This document shows positions 42,288-51,660 of a stretch of 64,000 bases of DNA, piece by piece. This DNA is from Pseudomonas sp. A34-9 (GTDB taxonomy: Bacteria; Pseudomonadota; Gammaproteobacteria; Pseudomonadales; Pseudomonadaceae). The position numbers were made by a program, and so were the translations under genes. The DNA lies in the NCBI RefSeq assembly GCF_029543085.1, contig NZ_CP119967.1, positions 3,560,501 through 3,624,500 of the forward strand, written 5' to 3'. The notes below the pieces were generated by a model. That model was not told the DNA's origin. It did no database searches and saw nothing but the letters and a program-made list of their open reading frames with translations. The stretch's first letter is position 1, and each line of letters begins with the position of its first letter.

Positions 42288-42530
42288 ATGAAAACTGAAA
42301 TCCTCTCGGATGAAGAGCTGGCCGAGCTTACCGGTTACAAAGCCCGGGCATATCAACGTCGCTGGCTGATTGATCGACAATGGATGTTCGTCGAAAGCCG
42401 CGGCAAGCGCCCACTGGTTGGTCGGATGTACGCCCGAATGAAGCTGGGCATGATCAGCTCCACGATTACCGATCTGAACCCGCCGCCGGCGGCCCCGGTG
42501 TGGACGCCTGACTTCTCGCGAGTGAACTGA
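42288..42530 (+). CDS. DUF4224-domain protein next to integrase (possible excisionase)
   Basis: The protein has 80 residues: LSDEELAELTGYKARAYQRR followed by LIDRQWMFVESRGKRPLVGR. This matches the short DUF4224 proteins that usually precede phage integrases. The helix-turn-helix-like start suggests DNA binding, and a directionality-factor role is inferred. The integrase ATG follows its stop by one base. Confidence 0.8.
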   Translation: MKTEILSDEELAELTGYKARAYQRRWLIDRQWMFVESRGKRPLVGRMYARMKLGMISSTITDLNPPPAAPVWTPDFSRVN

Positions 42531-42531
42531 T

Positions 42532-43581
42532 ATGCGCCCCCGCAAGATCGAAACCCGCAATTTGCCTCCCAGGATGTATCAGTGGACACGAAAACGGAAG
42601 AGCGGAAAGGTGTGGATCGCCTATTACTACCTGGACATGACCGGCAAGGCTATCCCGCTGGGCAAGGATCTAGACTTGGCTAGGATCAAATGGGCGGACC
42701 TGGAGGCGAAGGAAAAGCCGCTCGATCTGCGCACCATGAAAGGCATCTTCGACCGATACATCCGCGACATAGTATCGAAGAAAGCGCCGCGCACGCAGAG
42801 AGACAACCTTTCGGAGATTAAGCAGCTCCGGCCGATGTTCGACGGCGCGCCCATCGACTCGATCACTCCTGCAACGATCGCCGGATACCGCGACGCGCGG
42901 ACGGCCAAGGTTCGAGCAAATCGGGAGATTGCGACACTATCGCACGTCTTCAACATCGCTCGGGAATGGGGACTGACGACCAAAGAAAATCCCTGCCAGG
43001 GCGTGCGAAAAAACAAAGAAACACCGAGGGACTATTACGCAAACGATGTGGTTTGGGATGCTGTTTACATGAAGGCAGCTCAAGAGCTGAAAGACGCGAT
43101 GGACTTGGCATATCTGACCGGGCAACGACCGGCAGATGTCTTGGTCATGAGGAAGGACGATGTCGAGGGAAATTACTTGGGTGTTCAGCAGAACAAGACA
43201 CACAAAAAGCTGCGTATCCAGATGACTGACGGTGATGAATCAAACAGCCTAGGCTTGCTGATCGGGAAAATGGCCGAGCGCAATGCTCAACACATTTGCA
43301 GCTATTTGATCGTGAGCTCGCGCGGCAAACGGATGACGGCGAAGATGCTTCGCGATCGATGGGACGACGCTAGAGAAAGAGCCAAGAAAGAGGCCAACGA
43401 AAAAGGCGATGTCCAGCTGGCGGAGAAAATCGGAGGCTTCCAGTTCAGAGACATCAGGCCGAAAGCGGCGTCGGAAATCCTCGACGTCGGCGATGCGAGC
43501 CTACTCTTGGGGCACACCAAAGGAGACATTACCGAGCGCGTCTATCGACGAATTGGCGCCATTGCCAAGCCATCGAAATAG
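42532..43581 (+). CDS. int: Tyrosine site-specific integrase
   Basis: The protein has 349 residues. An N-terminal arm-binding domain (about 1-65) and a core-binding domain (about 68-155) precede the catalytic domain. Visible active-site residues are Arg199 (TGQRPADVL), a Lys in NKTHKKLRI, Arg309 in FRDIRPKAAS (the usual His of HxxR is Arg/Asp-like here), His328 in LLGHTK and the nucleophile Tyr338 in ERVYRR. It lies 124 bases from att copy 2, as expected for the element's own integrase. Confidence 0.9.
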   Translation: MRPRKIETRNLPPRMYQWTRKRKSGKVWIAYYYLDMTGKAIPLGKDLDLARIKWADLEAKEKPLDLRTMKGIFDRYIRDIVSKKAPRTQRDNLSEIKQLRPMFDGAPIDSITPATIAGYRDARTAKVRANREIATLSHVFNIAREWGLTTKENPCQGVRKNKETPRDYYANDVVWDAVYMKAAQELKDAMDLAYLTGQRPADVLVMRKDDVEGNYLGVQQNKTHKKLRIQMTDGDESNSLGLLIGKMAERNAQHICSYLIVSSRGKRMTAKMLRDRWDDARERAKKEANEKGDVQLAEKIGGFQFRDIRPKAASEILDVGDASLLLGHTKGDITERVYRRIGAIAKPSK

Positions 43582-43705
43582 CTCCAAAAACCGTTACAAA
43601 ACTCAAAATCCGCCCCTTGTAGAATGCGGTCTGTAGAGGTGTCAAAAAATAAACGTATCGTAACGAAAAGCGGCTACAGACCCCGGTTTCATTGGCCTTG
43701 CATAT

Positions 43706-43813
43706 CGGTCTTGAAAACCGTCGACTGTAACAGGTCCATGAGTTCGAATCCCATCGCCTCCGCCATCTTATGTACGACAAAGCCCTGATTATTCAGGGCT
43801 TTGTCGTTTCTGG
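43706..43813 (+). repeat. att copy 2 (junction of islands 1 and 2)
   Basis: Bases 43706-43766 equal 29948-30008, the tRNA-Ser 3' end, and bases 43710-43813 equal 51974-52077 over 104 bases, including the tRNA terminator hairpin. It therefore serves as attR of island 1 and attL of island 2. Confidence 0.92.
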
Positions 43814-44014
43814 CATTTAGAAAAATTCGGTTCCGTCCCCTCTGGATCATTTCCGCATCTTTTCGGTCATTTCCGCAACCCTACCCTTCCGACATCACTT
43901 GTTCGAACTCGACACACCCGCGGATGTAGCTGTATTCAACTGGCAGCTTCCGGCCAAAAGCGGACGCTAACTGCCATTCCCCATCCAGTGCTCCCAGACA
44001 GGAACCTGACCCAG

Positions 44015-45445
44015 TCATTTCAATGGGTCATAGCTGATCAACGTCTTTGGCTCCAAATACGCGCTCATCCCCCACCTGCCCATTTCGCGCCCAAGGCCTG
44101 AATGCTTGAATCCACCGAAGGGGGCACGCGGTTCGTGGGCCAGGGTGTTGATGAGCACGCGTCCCGAATCGATCTGACGGGCGACGTTCATACAACGTTC
44201 GGAGCTTTTTCCCAGCACCAGGGCACTCAGCCCATAGTCCGTATCGTTGGCAATGCTGATCGCATCGGCATCATCCTCGTAGGGGATGATCGTCAGCATG
44301 GGGCCGAAAATTTCCTCACGCGCGATGCGCATCCGGTTGGTGGCATCAGTGAAGATCGTGGGCTTCACGAACCATCCGGCATGCAAGCCTTCCGGGCGAC
44401 CTTCGCCACCCGCCAGCAACCTCGCGCCTTCTTCGTGGCCGGTACGGATGTAGCGCTGCACCCGCTCCCATTGTTTCTGGCTCACCATCGGACCGATGTC
44501 GGTGTCGGCGCTGCGTGGATCGCCCGATTGAATCTGTGAGACACCCTCCTTCGCAATCCGCTCGAACTCTGCCAGCCGGCTGCGCGGCACGAGGATGCGA
44601 GTGCCCGCGATGCAAGCCTGGCCGCTGTTGAGAAATCCGGCTTGCAGCACCAACGGCATGACCGCCTGGAAATCAGCATCGTCAAGCACCACGGTGGGGG
44701 ACTTGCCGCCCAATTCGAGCGTCACGCGCTTCATGGTGTCGGCACCGGTTCTTACCAGATGCTGACCGACAGCGGACGAACCCGTGAACGAGATCTTGGC
44801 AACGTCGGGATGACGGACGATCTCCTCGCCAACCACATCGCCCCGTCCGTTGACGACATTGAATACACCCGGTGGCAGCCCCGCTTCGTGCAACGCCCTG
44901 ACCACGACCTGCGTCTGCAACGCGCTCATTTCGCTGGGCTTGATGACAGCGGTGCAGCCTGTCGCCAGCGCGGTGGCCAGCTTGTTGCAGATGAAGCCCG
45001 CATTGCTGTTCCAGGGCGTGATCAGACCGGTCACGCCCACGGGCGTCAGAATGACCCTGGCCACGCCGACCTGTTCCTCGAAATCGAACGCCTCCAGTGC
45101 ATCGATTGCTTGCGCAATCACATCGGCCGGATAAGTCGCCATCCAGCGCCCGCGAACCGCAGGCGCGCCGTATTCCACGAGGATGGCTTCCAACAGTTCC
45201 TCCTCCCTTGCCGCCATGGCCCGGTGCATGCGTTGCAGTGCCGCAATGCGCTCCCCCCGGCTAGTACGAGCCCACGCCGGGAACGCAACCTTGGCGGCTG
45301 CGATCGCACGCTGTGCGTCCAATGCATCGCCCAGCCGAACCTGACCGATGACTTCCTCGGTGCTCGGGTTATGAAGGTCGAACCATTCCTGACCGTGCGG
45401 AATGACGAACTCGCCGTCGATGTAGATATGTTCAATGAGTTGCAT
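44015..45445 (-). CDS. Aldehyde dehydrogenase family protein
   Basis: The protein has 476 residues from MQLIEHIYIDGEFV. GAGGAG six bases upstream rejects a longer frame. The catalytic Glu is in VTLELGGKSPTVVL and the catalytic Cys in NSGQACIAGTRI. The cofactor motif FTGSSAVGQHLV and the C-terminal PFGGFKHSGLGREMG are present. The substrate is not evident. The divergent LysR at 45569 is its probable regulator. Confidence 0.9.
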   Translation of the reverse strand: MQLIEHIYIDGEFVIPHGQEWFDLHNPSTEEVIGQVRLGDALDAQRAIAAAKVAFPAWARTSRGERIAALQRMHRAMAAREEELLEAILVEYGAPAVRGRWMATYPADVIAQAIDALEAFDFEEQVGVARVILTPVGVTGLITPWNSNAGFICNKLATALATGCTAVIKPSEMSALQTQVVVRALHEAGLPPGVFNVVNGRGDVVGEEIVRHPDVAKISFTGSSAVGQHLVRTGADTMKRVTLELGGKSPTVVLDDADFQAVMPLVLQAGFLNSGQACIAGTRILVPRSRLAEFERIAKEGVSQIQSGDPRSADTDIGPMVSQKQWERVQRYIRTGHEEGARLLAGGEGRPEGLHAGWFVKPTIFTDATNRMRIAREEIFGPMLTIIPYEDDADAISIANDTDYGLSALVLGKSSERCMNVARQIDSGRVLINTLAHEPRAPFGGFKHSGLGREMGRWGMSAYLEPKTLISYDPLK

Positions 45446-45568
45446 GGCGACTCCTCGCTCAAAAACGACTCGCCTGAATCGAGCCTCTGTGATGAAGTCT
45501 AAGAAGGGTTCATTATTCCGATAAGCCACCCTTTGGCTTATGAAGCATCCGCATATTCAGGACAATCC

Positions 45569-46471
45569 ATGCACAGAACAGGAATGACCGAGCTGGAAGT
45601 GGTTCTGGCCGTGGCGCGCCGCAGCAGTTTTCGCGGCGCAGCACAGGAATTGGGCATGTCCACTACCGCCGTGAGCAGCGCGGTGGCCGGCCTGGAAGCA
45701 CGCCTGAAAGTGCGCCTGTTCAATCGCTCCACGCGCAGCGTGGCCCTCACCGACATTGGGCAACGCTATGTGGCACGTATCGCCCCTGCGTTGGCGCAGA
45801 TCAAAAGTGCCGGCGAAGAAGCCAGCCTCGGCCCCGATGAACCCAGCGGCACATTGCGCATCAATGCACCGCATGGCGCGGCCTACCTGCTGTTGGATCC
45901 GCTATTGAAGCAGTACGCTCAGCGCTATCCCGAAGTGCGCATCGACATCGTCAGCGAATCAAGCATGGTCGACATCATCGCCGGTGGCTTCGACGCCGGG
46001 ATCCGCCTGGCGGAGTCTGTGCCGCAAGACATGATTGCCGTGCCATTGTCAGGTGACATCCGGATGCTCGTAGTAGCAACGCCCGAGTACCTCGAACGCT
46101 ACGGCGTGCCCGAGCATCCGCGAGATCTGCTCACCCACGAGAGCATCTGCATGCGCATGGCCCACGGTGGCCTCTACCAGTGGGAATTGGAGCGCGATGG
46201 CCAAAAGCTGCAGATGGATCTGCCGGTGCGCTTCGCCTCCAACGAGTTGCTGGCCATCAAACAGGCCGTGGTGTTGGGCCTTGGCATTGGTTTCATTTCC
46301 GAGTGGTTCATCCAAGAAGAACTGGCGAGCGGCGCCCTGGTGCCGGTGTTAATGCCATGGTGCCCGTCGTTTGGCGGGTTGAGGCTCTACTACTCGGGCC
46401 ATCGCTTCGTGCCGGCGCGATTGCGCGCACTGATTGAACTGGCGCAGGAGTTGCGGCCCACGGTGGTTTGA
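45569..46471 (+). CDS. LysR-family regulator, divergent from aldehyde dehydrogenase
   Basis: The protein has 300 residues from MHRTGMTELEVVLAVARRSS. The helix-turn-helix is SFRGAAQELGMSTTAVSSAV and the wing is NRSTRSVALTDIG. The substrate-binding domain (about 90-295) contains SGTLRINAPHGAAYLLLDP. It shares a 123-base divergent region with the dehydrogenase gene, the classic LysR arrangement, and probably controls both. Confidence 0.88.
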   Translation: MHRTGMTELEVVLAVARRSSFRGAAQELGMSTTAVSSAVAGLEARLKVRLFNRSTRSVALTDIGQRYVARIAPALAQIKSAGEEASLGPDEPSGTLRINAPHGAAYLLLDPLLKQYAQRYPEVRIDIVSESSMVDIIAGGFDAGIRLAESVPQDMIAVPLSGDIRMLVVATPEYLERYGVPEHPRDLLTHESICMRMAHGGLYQWELERDGQKLQMDLPVRFASNELLAIKQAVVLGLGIGFISEWFIQEELASGALVPVLMPWCPSFGGLRLYYSGHRFVPARLRALIELAQELRPTVV

Positions 46472-46711
46472 TAATGTTCCGCCGCCTTTTTATCGTCCCC
46501 CCTTCGGCCAAAAGCAGACGTCCGCGATCGACCGTTAACGGCCAGAAGCCGCCATTCAACTCGACTCGATAATACTCAGCCGACCGTGCATCATGATGCT
46601 CGCCACCTTCTCCCATGGCGCCGTGCCAGAAGAGCACAGCCTGATTTCGCGAATCAGATTTTTACACTGCTCACCCCCGGCGATTGAGCCGATTGAAATG
46701 GAAGTCATCTC

Positions 46712-47143
46712 ATGTTCGAACGTAGCAAACTGGTTCCAGAGTTAATGGTCACTGACCTGGATAGCAGTTTGGCCTTTTGGGTTTCTTGCCTGGGACTTGA
46801 AGTGGCTTATCAACGGCCAGAAGACGGATTCGCTTACCTCGACTTGAACGGTGCGCAAGTAATGCTTGAGCAGGCTGACCCGGACGCAGGCCAATGGCTA
46901 ACTGCCCACCTGACCAAGCCGTTTGGAAGAGGAATCAACCTCCAGATTGACGTTGTGGCTGTCGGCCCGATCATCCAAAAACTTGGTCTGGCTGGATTTC
47001 CACTCTATCGAGAATGCAAAGACACCTGGTATCGGGCTAACAATGTAGAAGTCGGTCAGCGCGAATTCATCGTCCAGGATCCCGATGGCTATCTCGTAAG
47101 GTTGGTAGAGCGTTTGGGAGAGCGCCCGGTTTGTTCAATTTGA
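46712..47143 (+). CDS. VOC-family bleomycin-resistance-like protein, copy 2
   Basis: The protein is identical in all 143 residues to that of 30782-31213. The ATG is preceded by the same leader sequence, because the repeat extends about 170 bases upstream of the gene. Complete identity implies very recent duplication or gene conversion. Confidence 0.8.
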   Translation: MFERSKLVPELMVTDLDSSLAFWVSCLGLEVAYQRPEDGFAYLDLNGAQVMLEQADPDAGQWLTAHLTKPFGRGINLQIDVVAVGPIIQKLGLAGFPLYRECKDTWYRANNVEVGQREFIVQDPDGYLVRLVERLGERPVCSI

Positions 47144-47257
47144 ACTCAGGCTAAGGCGATCGTCCGTTTAGGGTCGTTTTTAGCCGGTCGCTGAGGCAGC
47201 GACCGGCCAAGAGCTACCGTTTGAGAAATGCAGTTTCTGAACATTACAAACATTAAC

Positions 47258-47443
47258 TCACGGGCCACTGGTATAGATGAGCACAGCTATGAATGCTGCG
47301 AATGGAGATAGCAGAATCAGTCCACCGACGACAACTGCCCAGCCCCAGGCAAAACCACTCTCACCCTTGAAACGGCCGCCACTCAGCAAGCCCAACACAA
47401 ACACGCCAATTCGATGAGCTATCAAATCGATAATGAAGTCCAT
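47258..47443 (-). CDS. Small membrane protein (61 aa), copy 2
   Basis: The protein is identical to that of 30482-30667, with two hydrophobic segments around a Gly/Arg-rich turn. It is convergent with the VOC copy 2. The Shine-Dalgarno AAGGAG is retained inside the repeat arm. Confidence 0.65.
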   Translation of the reverse strand: MDFIIDLIAHRIGVFVLGLLSGGRFKGESGFAWGWAVVVGGLILLSPFAAFIAVLIYTSGP

Positions 47444-47600
47444 TGGCCCTTTCTCCTTGCCGGTTTTCCATGAGACGTCAGAAGCGTCCGCTATTGGCCG
47501 ATTGCTGTCCGCTGCGAAGGGCAGCAGTTGGCCATTAGCGCACGTTGAACTACGTCCGCTTAACCCTAAATCTGACTATCGGCTTGACTCAGATTCAAAT

Positions 47601-47715
47601 TCAGATTGAGCAAATCAGCCTCTCACCCAACCGCTCTACCAACCTGATGAGATAACCGTCGGGATCCTGGACGATGAATTCACGATGGCCCACTCCAAGA
47701 AGGGTTAGATCCTCC
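47601..47715 (-). pseudogene. Decayed third VOC gene fragment
   Basis: Read on the minus strand the fragment gives LLGVGHREFIVQDPDGYLIR then LVERLGERLICSI and a stop, matching the C-terminal 37 residues of the VOC protein with a few changes. Upstream sequence around 47730-47790 also resembles the leader of the repeat unit. The central part of the gene is missing, so this is a remnant of an older copy. Confidence 0.7.
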
Positions 47716-48004
47716 AACTATAGTTCGGTGCCACGAGGGGATCGTGGCGAGCATCATGATGCAAGGGCGGACGGGAATTAGAGTGACGCGTTGATGGCTG
47801 CTATTGGTCGAAGGGACTCATGCACGCAGCGCATGTTTAGGCCGGTGGTTATCGATAAGACACGCTCGGATGAGCGGCGATCGAAGCGCGTCAGGTCATA
47901 AAACATTTTTGGGGTGAACCTGCCAGCGGTTCGGATACGCATATACTGTGCGTATTACGACTGGTAGCTTTTTGATATTACGGATTAAGGGTTGTGTAAC
48001 TTTG
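47716..48004. other. Intergenic region with remnants of the VOC repeat leader
   Basis: Bases about 47730-47790 resemble the leader of the VOC unit (GGCGAGCATCATGATGCA). The remainder, to the regulator start at 48005, holds no supported gene. A LysR- or Fis-type site cannot be defined by eye. Confidence 0.4.
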
Positions 48005-48898
48005 ATGAACAAGACTGATCTGCTTGAGTATTTGAAAGAGACCAGTTCCGAAATGACCCGAGGCAATATAGATGAAGCGGTTCTTCTGCATTTCGATTTG
48101 GTCATGGAAAGCTATCGAGAAAAGCCTTCATTTTATAAAAATTTGTTGAAATATGATCGGTTCATGGTTGCCCTGTCTTTATTGAGCTTCAGCTACAAAG
48201 ACGAGGAAGCTCCTTTATCCAAAGTAAAGGCATTCTGCCAAGAACGTGGCTATATGTCTCGAAACAGCCTGGACTCTTATTGTTCATTTTTGTCCATCGC
48301 CGGATATATGGATGTTCGGTTACATGTCCAGGATGGACGTCAACGTAGTTTCCGACCTACGGAAAAAGCGCTAAGCAATACCGTGCAGCTAATAAAATCG
48401 TATTTGCTTCCTTCGCAAATGATCTCTCCATACGACAGTTGGTTGTCGGGTTTGGGGAAGAATGCTGACCTGTTGCGCGTATATTTTCGAGGGTTTGCCA
48501 AGATACTTGAAGGTGACTTCCTGCTCGATAAGCTGTTGCCTGAAGCGAAATGGATTCTCAACCGGGACGGCGGTCATCTGCCAATGCTCGCACTCTATGC
48601 CGATGCCCTGCGCACCGGCTCGTTAGAGACCGGCTACAACGTATCCTCTTACGTTGAGCTTTCATCGCGTCTGGGCGTGTCAAAAACGCATATGCAGCGC
48701 ATGATCAAAGAAGGCCAGTTACAGGGGTATTTCAAATGCGACAAACGTTTGGTGGAATTAAGTCCTGCCTTTCTCGAATTGATGCGGCGGGCCATGTCAA
48801 TCTACTTTGCAGTTGCCCGTGTCAGCATGGAGTTGGGAGTTGATGAGAGCGAAGTGGAAAACGAGACTAGCGGTATTTGCAGTGTTTGTGGGCGTTAG
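48005..48898 (+). CDS. Winged-helix/helix-turn-helix regulator-like protein
   Basis: The protein has 297 residues from MNKTDLLEYLKETSSEMTRG. A first wHTH-like region spans about 55-130 (LSKVKAFCQERGYMSRNSLD, a wing with RLHVQDGRQRSF). A second helix-turn-helix is near 220-245 (SSRLGVSKTHMQRMIKEGQL). It resembles MarR-like or dual-HTH regulators without clear family identity. It precedes the PAS-MCP and GGDEF genes, so it may regulate that signalling set. Confidence 0.6.
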   Translation: MNKTDLLEYLKETSSEMTRGNIDEAVLLHFDLVMESYREKPSFYKNLLKYDRFMVALSLLSFSYKDEEAPLSKVKAFCQERGYMSRNSLDSYCSFLSIAGYMDVRLHVQDGRQRSFRPTEKALSNTVQLIKSYLLPSQMISPYDSWLSGLGKNADLLRVYFRGFAKILEGDFLLDKLLPEAKWILNRDGGHLPMLALYADALRTGSLETGYNVSSYVELSSRLGVSKTHMQRMIKEGQLQGYFKCDKRLVELSPAFLELMRRAMSIYFAVARVSMELGVDESEVENETSGICSVCGR

Positions 48899-48996
48899 CG
48901 CGATGAGTTCGCTTGTTATTCGATCGTCCCCTTGGGGAGCGATTTAATCACTGAGCAATGTCCTTTATGTTGTAATCGTTTATGTCGGAGTTGAGC

Positions 48997-50265
48997 GTGT
49001 TTAATCGCCAGTTGAAGAATGCTCTTTTTACCTGCCAAGAGGAATTGTGCCTGGCGCTCGGGACAGTCGCCGACATCGAAGCGGTTTTTCTTTCAGTACG
49101 TGTCGATGGAGCTGGCCGGATTATCTCGGCCAACCAGCGGTTTGCGCAAACGCTGGGATACTCGCTGGAACAGCTTTCAAATATGGCGATGAATAACATC
49201 AACGCGGAACCGCAGAATGATTTTGCACCCAACCTGTGCGCCATCGAACGGCAACGCTATCGTGCCTCCGACGGCCGTGCTGTGACACTCAATATAGCCT
49301 GGATCGCTGCAGCGAACCGGACGTTTCAAGGCTACGGCATGGTTGCACCACCGCTGGCGCGGGACGAACAGGAGGTCATCGAAATGTTCAGCGCACTGAA
49401 CCGCTCGATGGCGATCATCCAGTTCAGTCTCGCGGGTGAGGTCGTCTACGCCAACGAATCGTTCGTCCAGGCCATGGGTTACAGCCTTGCGGAGATAGAA
49501 GGCAAGCATCACCGCCTGTTCTGCCTGGCGGAGGACGTGGCTTCGTCGCATTACGCCGAGTTCTGGAATAGTCTTAATAAGGGCGTGTTTAACGCTGGTC
49601 GCTTTCGCCGGGTAGATAAAAGCGGAAAAGTGGTTTGGCTGGAGGCTACTTACAATCCTATCAGAGACGCTTCCGGTCGGGTTTATAAAATTGCCAAATT
49701 CGCCAGCGTAGTGACCGAGCAAGTTGAAAAAGCCGACGGAATCAAACAAGCAGCGACCATGGCTTACGACGTGTCGCTAGATACCGATGTGAAAGCTAAC
49801 CGAGGTATGGAACTGGTCGCCGACTCCGTGCTCGGCACACAGAATATTGCCCAACAGATGGCCTTGGTGACCGACAGCATGACCGCGCTGGAGTCGCAGT
49901 CGCAGTTGATCGGTTCCATCGTCGACACGATCGGCGCCATCGCCACCCAGACCAATCTCTTGGCGCTTAACGCCGCTATCGAAGCTGCACGCGCTGGAGT
50001 GCATGGGCGAGGATTCGCTGTTGTGGCGGATGAAGTGCGCAAGCTCGCCGGTCGTACAAGTGCGGCCACGCAGGAGATTAACGGCGTGGTCAGGCAAAAT
50101 CGAGAATTGGCCGGCGAAGCAGCGTTGCATGTCCAGTGCAGCAGAGACCAAGCCGACGTTTTATTGGAGTTGTCCGAACAGGCAGGTATGGCGATGGCAG
50201 CTATCCAATCAGGCGCAAAGCAAGTAGTGAAAGCCATTGGTAGAGTCACCAGCGATCTGCATTGA
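48997..50265 (+). CDS. Cytoplasmic PAS-PAS-MCP sensor, BdlA-like
   Basis: The protein has 422 residues. A GTG start at 48997 is preferred because GGAG lies six bases upstream. An ATG at 48982 has none. Two PAS domains are seen (about 30-120, [19 protein letters not shown], and 140-240, [20 protein letters not shown]), followed by an MCP signalling domain with the hairpin tip [20 protein letters not shown]. There are no transmembrane helices. Length and layout match BdlA, the P. aeruginosa biofilm-dispersion sensor (about 417 residues). The adjacent cyclase gene supports a c-di-GMP context. Confidence 0.82.
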   Translation: MFNRQLKNALFTCQEELCLALGTVADIEAVFLSVRVDGAGRIISANQRFAQTLGYSLEQLSNMAMNNINAEPQNDFAPNLCAIERQRYRASDGRAVTLNIAWIAAANRTFQGYGMVAPPLARDEQEVIEMFSALNRSMAIIQFSLAGEVVYANESFVQAMGYSLAEIEGKHHRLFCLAEDVASSHYAEFWNSLNKGVFNAGRFRRVDKSGKVVWLEATYNPIRDASGRVYKIAKFASVVTEQVEKADGIKQAATMAYDVSLDTDVKANRGMELVADSVLGTQNIAQQMALVTDSMTALESQSQLIGSIVDTIGAIATQTNLLALNAAIEAARAGVHGRGFAVVADEVRKLAGRTSAATQEINGVVRQNRELAGEAALHVQCSRDQADVLLELSEQAGMAMAAIQSGAKQVVKAIGRVTSDLH

Positions 50266-50448
50266 ACGCTCTATCTGCGTTGCGGTAACGCCTCCTCCTT
50301 CTATGGTGAAAGCAATATGGAGGTTTTTGCGTGCAGTTTTTCCGATTGATAACTGGCGTTTGGATGCCGGAACACACTTACTTCATTGATCAGGTATTGC
50401 CCAGACGTTGACATCACATTCAGGTCGTTTCGGAAAAGGAGTTTAGGA

Positions 50449-51486
50449 ATGCCGGCGATTTTCAAAATCAGACCAAGAATGCGAACGCTGCTGTCACCAG
50501 CGGTAACCAAGATTGAAATGGCGGGAATTGTTTCCTGGCTTTGTGTGTTGCTGATTGAGCCTGCGACAACGTTAAATCTGCCAAATCTGTTGGTTACAGC
50601 ATCGTTGTTGGTTATCTGGTACGTTCATCGCGTAGTTGCTGATTTCCGCATATGGAGAATGCTCGGCGGCGTCTATATATTGATTTTGTCACTCGGCTTT
50701 GCGCATGTGATTGACACCAATGTGCAGCTGCGCGTCTTTACGCTGCCCTTAGCTGTGATCATCGTGGTAAGCAGTGCGATCTTATTCGTCACGGTTCAGG
50801 ACTATCTTCTGTCTACATTGCTGGTCTGGATACTGATGTGGCCCGCTTTGGACGTTGGCTTTTACCGGGAACTGGAAGTTTATCTGGTCATTTTTTGCGT
50901 TGCTTCCATGTCCATCGGTTTTACTCTCAGCTTTACCTATCTAAGAAATATGCGGTCAGTGTTGTTGGTCGAAAGTGAATTCAGGACACTGGCGGAGACA
51001 GACTTTCTCACCTCCTTACTTAACCGAAGGGCCTTTATGGGGATCTTCCAAAATGCATTGACAGAAGGTCACAGCGGCTACTTTATAATGTTGGATATTG
51101 ACGGCTTTAAATTAAAAAACGATCAGTACGGTCACGACGTCGGTGACAAGATTTTGTGTGCCATGGCCGCGTGCCTGAAATCCACCCCTGGCAGCCACAG
51201 TGTCGGGCGGATTGGAGGTGAGGAATTCGGTGTCTTGTTGTTAGGCGAAGATGATGCGGTTGCTAATGAATACGCATTGCGCCTGCTGGCCAATATCCGT
51301 TGCAGTGTATTGCCTCCGCATCAGTTCACTTGCAGCGCGGGCGTCGCGCAGTTTCGAGCGACATCGGACATGTCAGCAGTGCTCAAATGCGCCGACAGCA
51401 ATATGTATAAAGCGAAGCATGATGGTAAGGATCGGGTGTTTCAGAATGGAAGGCAGGTCAAACCGCTACTTCCTGTAACTACGTAA
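50449..51486 (+). CDS. Membrane diguanylate cyclase (GGDEF)
   Basis: The protein has 345 residues from MPAIFKIRPRMRTLL. AGGAG eight bases upstream decides the start. Five to six transmembrane helices (about 22-165, MASE-like) precede a GGDEF domain (about 175-335) with LTSLLNRRAF, LDIDGFKLKNDQYGHDVGD and the active-site GGEEF at 256-260. The RxxD inhibitory site expected five residues before is absent (the sequence is STPGSHSVGR), so product inhibition is probably lost. It lies downstream of the BdlA-like gene. Confidence 0.88.
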   Translation: MPAIFKIRPRMRTLLSPAVTKIEMAGIVSWLCVLLIEPATTLNLPNLLVTASLLVIWYVHRVVADFRIWRMLGGVYILILSLGFAHVIDTNVQLRVFTLPLAVIIVVSSAILFVTVQDYLLSTLLVWILMWPALDVGFYRELEVYLVIFCVASMSIGFTLSFTYLRNMRSVLLVESEFRTLAETDFLTSLLNRRAFMGIFQNALTEGHSGYFIMLDIDGFKLKNDQYGHDVGDKILCAMAACLKSTPGSHSVGRIGGEEFGVLLLGEDDAVANEYALRLLANIRCSVLPPHQFTCSAGVAQFRATSDMSAVLKCADSNMYKAKHDGKDRVFQNGRQVKPLLPVTT

Positions 51487-51510
51487 TTAAGATTTGACTG
51501 GAGGACGTCT

Positions 51511-51660
51511 GTGAAAATCGTTTTCGAAGAAATCGAATCTCCCCCTTGTTGCTTGCTTACGCTGGGCACCTTCACTTTAATGTTCCAGAACCGTTCAGAA
51601 GCTGAAAGCTTTCTCAAGCTCCTGACGGGGGCGGAGACATCGTTTAGCCCCCATCGCTGA
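51511..51660 (+). CDS. Small protein (49 aa), GTG start
   Basis: GGAGG six bases before the GTG supports expression. The peptide starts VKIVFEEIESPPCCLLTLGT and ends in FLKLLTGAETSFSPHR. It contains a vicinal Cys pair. No family is recognised. It follows the cyclase by 24 bases and may be cotranscribed with it. Confidence 0.5.
   Translation: MKIVFEEIESPPCCLLTLGTFTLMFQNRSEAESFLKLLTGAETSFSPHR

Larger units (their letters stand above)
30008..43766. mobile_element. Island 1: reduced phage-derived integrative element at tRNA-Ser
   Basis: The element is bounded by the 61-bp att repeat and carries a tyrosine integrase at its right end facing attR. It retains phage genes (holin, Q-like antiterminator, cytosine methyltransferase, DUF4224, several short phage proteins) but no capsid, tail, terminase or replication genes. 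AT-rich minus-strand genes interrupt this backbone. It is either a decayed prophage or a satellite-like element that needs a helper. The sequence alone does not decide. Confidence 0.85.
46539..47502. repeat. Right arm of the 964-bp inverted repeat
   Basis: This is the inverse copy of 30423-31386. It lies in island 2, whereas the left arm is in island 1, so the two islands are linked by inverted homology about 15 kb apart. Recombination between the arms would invert the whole integrase-containing segment. Confidence 0.92.

Noticed and set aside
41995..42291. 98-codon plus-strand frame upstream of the DUF4224 gene
   Set aside because: No Shine-Dalgarno, protein-unlike composition, and overlap with the DUF4224 start.
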